Below, in pieces: positions 57,701 through 64,000 of a stretch of DNA of 64,000 nucleotides. This stretch comes from Chelydra serpentina (lineage: Eukaryota > Chordata > Testudines > Chelydridae). Within the stretch, counting starts at the first letter, position 1; each line of letters begins with the position of its first letter. The translations under genes and the position numbers were made by a program. The stretch is from contig JBAIAC010000040.1 in NCBI GenBank assembly GCA_037349315.1, positions 18,308,001 through 18,372,000 on the forward strand, written 5' to 3'. Below the pieces are notes generated by a model, which did not search any database, had not been told where the DNA came from, and saw only the letters and a list, made by a program, of their open reading frames with translations.

Positions 57701-60511
57701 AAACACTGCTTTAATAACCAAACAACTTGTTCCTTACTCTGATCTCTTAAAGCCTTCCCTTCAATATCTTTCTTCTCTAACAAAGAAAGGACAGAAGATG
57801 TCTCTTTACAAGGCTAATCATTTCTTTCAAAAGATTTCTCCGTTCATTTTTCTTATTTGCATTTATGAATCTAATTTGTTTTATTTACAGAGCTAAAGAG
57901 ATACATGTCCCTTGCGTAAAAAAATGTTCCCTTAACTCAAGGCACAAGAAAACATGAGGAAGGATTAAAGTATTCTTTACTAAGTATCTTCACTCAATTT
58001 AGGAGGGGAAAAACATGTCCTGGGTTCTTTATTCAAGATGATTTTGGTGCGTCTCAACTATTGTTACTGGTAAAATATACAAATAACCAATATTCTTATT
58101 TTAAATTTTATTTTTGACTGCATCTCCCCTTTGTAAGAACCCTGGGAGCAAACAACAAGAGTGGTTTATGGAAGGGACTAAGTCTGAATTTTGACTCAAG
58201 TGAGCTCAGTCAGAAAATGCACTCTGACGTCTCCACCCAGGATCACAAAGGAAACAGGTACATCTGCCTCCTAGCCAAAGGAAAGTGCAAACAAAGTAAA
58301 TAAGCATGGAAGAAGCAGAAGTGGCCCCCAGAATGCAACTGTTGCCTATGTTTCTCAGTTGTGGAGGTAAGGAGCCCAGAATCTGAACTGTATGCGCTGC
58401 AAGGTTTAATAAAGGTAGTTAGCTGGTTTCATGGGGAACGTGTTGTACAGTCCTTCAGCACTGAGGCTGTGGCTGCAGTTCTAACATGAGAACTGCCACA
58501 GGAAAAGAGAAATTTATTTGGAGCCCAGGACCACTCAGTGCTAACATGGAATGCACTAACATACGCTATGATATACCTGCCATTATATGCCTATAAAAAA
58601 CTACCTAGGAGAACCACCTGCTGTTTATGCACCACAAAGAATCATTACCAACAACTCATGGAGATTTGGCAGAGTTAACCATCAGGTCACATTGCATGCA
58701 GGGAAGCTCAGGCTGAGTACTAATTTGATGTTCAGGTAAACAGGCCACTTTGATTTTTAGCACTGGCAAACTTGAGAGAAGCGTATCTAGTTCCTGGCTC
58801 TACTCTAGCAGTTCGGAACAGCTTTTGCTGATGGCTTATTTATTGCTGTAAAAAACAGACGATAAAAGGCTATTGCTAGGGCCCTACCAAATTCATGGTC
58901 CATTTTGGTCAATTTAATGGTTTTAAAATTAGTCAATTTCACATTTTCAGATGGAGGAGGTACCCGGAGGTGGAGCTGATCTCCCTCCCGCCCCCCCAAG
59001 CAGCCATACAGGGGAAGAGGAAATCCTGTCCCTCCCCAGCCTGGCCAGGACTAGCAGTTAGGAGCCCCCCACTGGGGTGCTCCAGCAGCACAGGGCAGAT
59101 CAGCCCCACCTCCGGGAACCTCCTCTGGCTGCAGGAAGCTCTGAAGGCAGCACAGCCACAGAGCTTCCTGCAGCCCAGGGAGGTACCCGGAGGTGGGGCT
59201 GATCTGCCCCTGAGAGTGGCCATGCAGGGGAAGAGGAAGTCCCATCCCTCCCCAGCCTGGCGCTCTTAACAGCTGGAGCACAGTACATGGTAGGAGCCCC
59301 CATCTGGGGCACCCACAGCCCGGCTCCTCTCCCGCTCCAATAGGTAGATTTCATGGGGGGAGGGGGGGGTGTCTGATTTCATGGTCCATGATGTGTTTTT
59401 CACAGCCGTGAATTTGGTAGGGCCCTAACTATTACAGAGAACATAGCAATTATGTACACAAACAACCACCTGCAGTTTAAGGGCCAAATCCTTCCTGACT
59501 GCAGCTGTTTCACAGAGGTTCCACTCAGTTATTGGCAAATAGTCCCTTCTAGGTGCCCTGATCTGTAACTCCGGCCCACTTGTCCCTGGGCCTCTGCAGT
59601 GGTCCCCTGACCTCCGCTTTCTTGGCAACAGGATTTGCAAGGGAGCCATCTCCCCACACTTCCCCTTGCGTGTACTGCTTCTGACTGAGTGGGATGCGGG
59701 CAGATTGGGAGGAGACACTGCTCCAAACAACAGCTATTCCCAGGGATATCTGCCAAGTCCCAAGGAAGTGTTCCATGGAGAGAAGCTGTTCCATGTCCTT
59801 TTGCCCACAGCCCCAACAATATCTGCTGCTCCCCGCAACCAAGGGAACACATGATCATACACGATTCATTGAGATGACATTAAAGTCTCTAAGCTCGGAA
59901 GCATTTTATGATGTTTTTTAATCTTGGAAATTCCAGATCACTTAGACTCTCCTTCTTACCTGTCATGCTTATTCTCTTGTGCTGCTCGCAGCAGCTCCTG
60001 GATATTTTTAGTGATCTGCTCAGTTTTTCGAATAACATCTTCTGTACTGGGCAAAGTGGAACTTGGGGTTGCATCTGTATCTGAGTTCTCGGGGATAGAC
60101 CCTTCCCCCTGCCAAATGATGCTTCTCTGCCTTCCTTTCCTACCTGGCCTGGGGGAAAAAAGAAGAATGTTGAAGTGGTCCCTGTACTACAGAGCAGTTT
60201 CTATTAGCACTTAACTAGGGCTTTATGTCTTCAGACACTATACAGTTTCCACTGCTTGCATCCGAAGAAGTGGGTATTCACCCACGAAAGCTTATGCTTC
60301 AATACCTCTGTTAGTCTATAAGGTGCCACAGGACCCTTTGTCGCTTCTACAGATCCAGACTAACACGGCTACCCCTCTGATACTTGATATACAGACAAAC
60401 ATTAGCTCATTCATGTAATAAGACATACCCCGTCTCATCCAGCTCCAAACTGGGGGTGGGGTTATCATAGTCACTTTCAGGCATGCTATTCTGTTTCTCT
60501 AATTTCGATGC
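51516..60511 (-). CDS. GIT2: GIT2 ArfGAP scaffold, 3' part (4 coding exons; gene continues off the right edge)
   Basis: GIT2 is an ArfGAP adaptor that binds PIX proteins, paxillin and GRKs at focal adhesions and centrosomes. Exons on the minus strand are 60511-60429, 60148-59960, 52618-52555 and 51728-51516. They join in frame (549 nt) to give 182 C-terminal residues and TGA. Order of content: the linker KLEKQNSMPESDYDNPTPS, the coiled coil TEDVIRKTEQITKNIQELLR, then the paxillin-binding GIT C-terminal four-helix domain with YIPCSERIHVAVTEMAALFP and VRTSLRLLTSSAYRLQSEC, ending TITTKENNN. IPCSERIHVAVTEMAALFP is GIT2-type. The ArfGAP, ankyrin and Spa2-homology exons are expected beyond 64 kb. 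It is convergent with TCHP. Confidence 0.95.
52555..52618 (-). CDS. GIT2: GIT2 penultimate coding exon
   Basis: This 64-nt exon completes a Ser codon and encodes YIPCSERIHVAVTEMAALFP and K. The acceptor is tcttgcag and the donor gtgagt. Confidence 0.95.
53945..54820 (-). mobile_element. Penelope-like element remnant with 14-bp TSD (GIT2 intron)
   Basis: An 848-bp insertion, 53959-54806, is flanked by perfect 14-bp repeats AGTGCACAGTATAT at 53945-53958 and 54807-54820. The left end is a minus-oriented terminal segment (53959-54095), followed by a plus-oriented one (about 54096-54180). The right end (about 54710-54806) is plus-oriented and ends ccaccttgtctctct. Between them the minus strand carries a decayed frame: VVYLIQ, IKCPNNYYV, then NLSVSDLSVLILKGNLHNI and WELKFITLLGTENHGLNKDT. 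This resembles the GIY-YIG region of Penelope-like proteins (VYLI.C..C...YVG). It has stops and is not functional. Confidence 0.8.
56205..56290 (+). repeat. Unnamed interspersed repeat (GIT2 intron)
   Basis: The phrases tactattatttgtatcacac, tagcacccccaggaccccat and tgtacaaaatgtgcagacac match the repeat at 62165 and a common sauropsid repeat whose consensus reads about ggaccccattgtgctaggcg. Confidence 0.5.
58877..59427 (+). mobile_element. hAT-type element in a GIT2 intron
   Basis: The terminal inverted repeats are tagggccctaccaaattca and tgaatttggtagggcccta. The flanks GCTATTGC (58869-58876) and ACTATTAC (59428-59435) match at 6 of 8 positions. The interior has two copies of a block (gaggtacccggaggtgg, then gggaagaggaa and tccctccccagcctgg) plus an inverted partial copy, so it can fold on itself. 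Confidence 0.88.
59960..60148 (-). CDS. GIT2: GIT2 coding exon with coiled coil
   Basis: This 189-nt exon encodes PGRKGRQRSIIWQGEGSIPE, STLPSTEDVIRKTEQITKNI and QELLRAAQENKHD, with phase-2 and phase-1 edges that fit its neighbours. The acceptor is ttcccccag and the donor gtaaga. Human reads GRQRSMVWQG and LPSTEDVIRKTEQITKNIQ. Confidence 0.96.
60259..60385 (+). mobile_element. Penelope-like 3'-terminal fragment (GIT2 intron)
   Basis: It starts catccgaagaagtgggtatt, then has cacccacgaaagcttatgct, taaggtgccacaggaccctt and the tail cagatccagactaacacggc ending tctgatac. It is the same family as the 6.9-kb and 50.6-kb insertions. No flanking duplication was confirmed. Confidence 0.75.
60429..60511 (-). 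CDS. GIT2: GIT2 coding exon (linker)
   Basis: This 83-nt exon encodes ASKLEKQNSMPESDYDNPTP and SLELDETG (the last codon split). The acceptor is ctttgtag and the donor gtatgt. KLEKQNS.PESDYDN is the GIT2 signature. The upstream exon was not found before 64 kb. Confidence 0.92.
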
Positions 60512-63500
60512 CTACAAAGAATAAAGAAATGTTTAAGGATAGTACCTAAAAAAAATAAAATAAAGGGTCACGAAATAAAGGGTCTGGCCAGGGAACTATT
60601 CCCTGTGTAAACTAGTTCATTCTCTTTGCACAAGACTTCATTCAGGTCCTACATTACTTTACAAGCTCAAGTTGTCATGGCCATTAGTCTCTGTTCTGTG
60701 CTACGTTATACTCACTCACACATTTTAGGCTAAGATCTTATGGGCTGAGATTTTGTTAATTTCTTTTACTGACAGCTGTCATGTAGGCTTACGTCACTAT
60801 ATGCAGCAGCAATGCTGACATGAGTTAAATACCGTAGGTTATTCCTCCATTTCACCTACAAGAAGGAGTGTTACCTGCCTGGCTAGTTATTCCTTCTTTA
60901 GTAAGTAGTTTCTTCATAAAGTACATTAAGTATTTTATTTTTAAAATACATTTTATACCTTGACATATCAGGGAATGTTCTTCCCCAACCATTACAAGCT
61001 GATCAGCTTTACAGAGCATGGATTCTGCTTCTTTAACATAACCCAATGTTCAGCCACTTGCCACTGATGATCTTTCTGCCCCCAAGAAAACTGCCTCTGT
61101 TCCCAGGATATTCAAAAGGGACACCACACAACGATCTTGGGATCACTTCTGGAGTCTGACAACCACCCATTTTCAAATGACTGAGCAAATGTGCTTTCGC
61201 AGAAGCCTGGAGCTGGAAAATGGAATTGCCTCAACTCCCAGACAACCACAAGTTTTACGTCTTCCAATGCAACATATGACTACTTTATAGGCAAGAGTGG
61301 GACATCACCTACTATTACTGCTTTATTTGGTATAGTTGCCTCTAACCTTCCTCAATATGACACACTTAACATACTTTTTCCTGAGCAGAGGGACAGCAAT
61401 AACTGAGCTTACTTGTATGCTTATGACTTGGGATTTGTATCCCTTGAAATGCTATCACATGGTCCTCTACACTCAGGAAGTTTCTCTCATTAGATTCCAT
61501 GTAATCTTTCAGGTAACGAGTTATTCTACCACTTCTGTGCGCTTCCGGTATAGTTTATACCCAGGGAATATACATCCCAAATATTTTTGTTCTAAATACC
61601 TCACAACCACACAAATCCCAGGAATTCATATCCATGGAAAGTTTGCAATTTGGGTTTTTAAAATAATTCCAGAATAATTCCATGGGACTGGAAAACATAA
61701 TACAAAAGCAGGAAAGGAAAATATAGTCTGGAGCTCTCTCCTTCCTCAAACAGCAGCCCTGGATTACTTATTCTCGTCTTCCGGGCCTGACACCAAAGAA
61801 CCAAAGATGCACAGCTCCCCTCAGTGGTGCCCAGGCCAGGGCACTCTACGTTAGTACACATTTTTCTAGAGGACAGACAATTATACCCTTCCCACCTATG
61901 AACATGCCACATTAATGTCACTGTGAGGCTTGGTCTTTTACTGCACAGTGCAGATCCTGGAATTGAAGTAAAACCAAACCCAACAAAGCTATGGGATTTC
62001 CTCATTCGCTGTCACATTAACCTCCCACTGATCTTTATTAGAAAAACAGAGTGAGGATCAAGGGAATCTCCAGCGATGGATTTTAAAGGAAGCTCGAATC
62101 AGCATGCTTAACATGCACTTTTCATTATAACAGGGACAAATGAGGCTAAGCCTGGTGGATAACCCTTTCTATTATTCTTATTTGCAGAGGTGCCCCCATG
62201 TGCTAGGTGCTTTGCAAACACTAAAGGACAGTCCCTGCTCTGAACAACTCAAACTAAAGAATTTCTATCCAATTTACAGCTACCTTGCATAGAAAGAAAC
62301 CTAAATTGTGGTGTTCTTTTGATTACATCTAGTAAGGTAACCAGAGAAGATAGAATCTGAAAACAATGCTAGGCATACTCGGACAATAAAAAGCTGTATG
62401 TAATAGCATTTGTATGGCATTTATTTATCAGATGATACACGGATAGAAACTGTTTGCTAAATGGCAAAGCTGAACACTCTGGTCACAAACAAAAAGAGCC
62501 AGTTAAAAAAAACCAGGACTTAGCCTTAGTATTGGAATTAGCGATGTGTAAGGTAGGATTAACGCACCCCCCCCGTCCCCACACACACACACAAATCTGA
62601 GCACGTTTGTAGTTCCAGTGATAAATCAACTGTACCCAAACTGGCAATTCACACTTTACGATGAAGGAAGAGAGTCACTTAAAGATTTGTCATCTGCTAC
62701 TATTCCATGTAAATCAAGTATTTTTCAGATTGGGCAGAAGTTGCCATGTCACTTGTAGTCAGAATTAACTTGTGTTCTGAGGTTTAAAAGAGGGACTTTC
62801 ATGCTGAAGAAAACAAATATCCAGTTAAAAAAAATAAGCATCTTGAAAGGCAAATGAACCCTCAAAATGTTGATAAAGAAAGCTATTCCTCACAGTTCAA
62901 CTGTTAAATAATAAAGCTTGACTTGAGACACTGCATAGCTGCCAGAGAAACAGACTGATACAGTGTCAGCTACAGGATTGTGATTTCACTGCGGTGGCAG
63001 ACACATGGAACAGTTGGGCTAAAAAGGGAGAGAAGGTCTTTTTAAAGAAAGGTATCTCCAAAAATAGCCATGTTTTAAAAGTCATCTATGAATGCTTTTC
63101 TCCTTTAGTTTGCTTCTGTGAAAGTCCTGCTTTAATCATGAAAAATGGAGCTTAAATCAATAACACACAATACTACAAAATGGGTTCTGTCAAACTACCC
63201 ATAAATATTTGTATAAAACAGACATAAAAGTATAGGAAGAATACAAATGTATTAAGGAGTATATAGCGATGATAGTTACATCCATTAAAGACACTTAATA
63301 ACTGCGGATCCAAGCTGCAGATGAGAAATGCAATTCACTCACTGTGATGACCCCCGGTGATTCAGCTATCATTCACTTATGCGAATGTTTCATCTTGCTC
63401 AAAGAGTGTGTAAAAGATATCAGTTTTCCAATGATAAATTATTCTGAAATATTTATCCAGCATGTGTAGCAAGAATCTATTTGTTAAAAGCACAGCTCTT

Positions 63501-63782
63501 TTACAACGGTTGCCTTGTAGTTGGGGCTGGTTCAGATGGCATTATTCTGCAATTTTTTGGATACATAGAAATATTTCTAAGATCCCCCACAAAATGTAAA
63601 GTCTATAAAAAAGAAATCAGGCATGACCAGTCTACTGTATCAGACTGTTCAATTAGCCAATCATCCCTAACCTTGCAATTTTGTAGTGAGGATACTTCGT
63701 TCTGTGCTTCTATTAATTGTCCTCACATTGGGTTGGATTTAAGACTGCAGAGGAACAGTGTATAACAAGGATGAGAATACAG
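60512..63782 (-). other. GIT2: GIT2 intron, no further exon recognised
   Basis: AT-rich sequence with another copy of the unnamed repeat (62165-62262) and a C8 plus CA run at about 62566-62594. No reading frame with GIT2 similarity was seen on the minus strand. Confidence 0.5.
62165..62262 (+). repeat. Unnamed interspersed repeat
   Basis: ctattattcttatttgcaga, gtgctaggtgctttgcaaac and ggacagtccctgctctgaac form the same family as 56205-56290. Confidence 0.5.
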
Positions 63783-64000
63783 CAGGGGTTCTCAAACTTC
63801 ATTGCACAGCAATCCCCTTCTGACAACAAAAATTACTACAGGACCCCAGGATGGGGGACCGGAGCACGCCCAAGCCCCACCATCCCAGGGGGGAAGCAAA
63901 GCCAAAGCCCCACTGCCCCAGGCCGGGGGGCCAAAGCCAAAGGGCTTCAATCCCAGGCAGGGGGTCTGTAACCTTAGCCGCGCTGACCAGGGCTGAAGCC
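63783..64000 (+). mobile_element. hAT-type element, cut by the window end
   Basis: It begins caggggttctcaaacttcat and continues ttgcacagcaatcccc and gacaacaaaaattactac, the same start as the 37342 element. The interior is CCCCA-rich. The right end lies outside the window. Confidence 0.75.

Overview
This is vertebrate nuclear DNA, most likely from a reptile and probably a turtle. The window holds three interrupted genes with GT/AG introns, CpG-rich promoters, CR1 LINE tails, MIR/CORE-type SINEs, hAT-type DNA transposons with 8-bp target duplications, and a Penelope-like element family of the kind abundant in turtle genomes. The species call rests on repeat style and is an inference; the gene identities are firm.

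Layout. 1-12.4 kb is intergenic or the flank of an unseen left-hand gene. It is dense in repeats (hAT copies, a 5S-rRNA-derived SINE, minisatellites) and has a CpG island at about 7.05-7.71 kb with no identifiable coding exon. 12.43-26.1 kb is GLTP (glycolipid transfer protein) on the minus strand: five coding exons give a 210-residue protein, with a CpG promoter carrying a regular array of CCAAT boxes. 26.4-34.2 kb is intergenic: two CR1 fragments in opposite orientation, a nested hAT copy, a hairpin-bearing hAT copy and a GT-rich minisatellite. 34.2-45.1 kb is TCHP (trichoplein) on the plus strand, complete in twelve coding exons that encode 499 residues. About 45.1-64 kb holds the 3' part of GIT2 on the minus strand: four 3'-terminal coding exons with the coiled coil and paxillin-binding C-terminus. 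The rest of GIT2 lies beyond the right edge.

The order GLTP(-), TCHP(+), GIT2(-) matches the human 12q24.11 arrangement, so by synteny TRPV4 should lie to the left. GLTP moves glycosphingolipids between membranes, TCHP is a centriole and keratin-filament coiled-coil protein, and GIT2 is an ArfGAP scaffold of focal adhesions and centrosomes. They are neighbours by descent and not a functional operon.

The most interesting material is in the repeats. Four insertions belong to one Penelope-like set. Three of them have perfect 13-14-bp target duplications, one is a nearly perfect 94-bp fold-back, and one keeps a decayed reading frame resembling the Penelope GIY-YIG region. Their termini share a hammerhead-ribozyme-like layout (CTGANGA, stem, GAAA) in which the stem sequence differs between subfamilies but stays paired.
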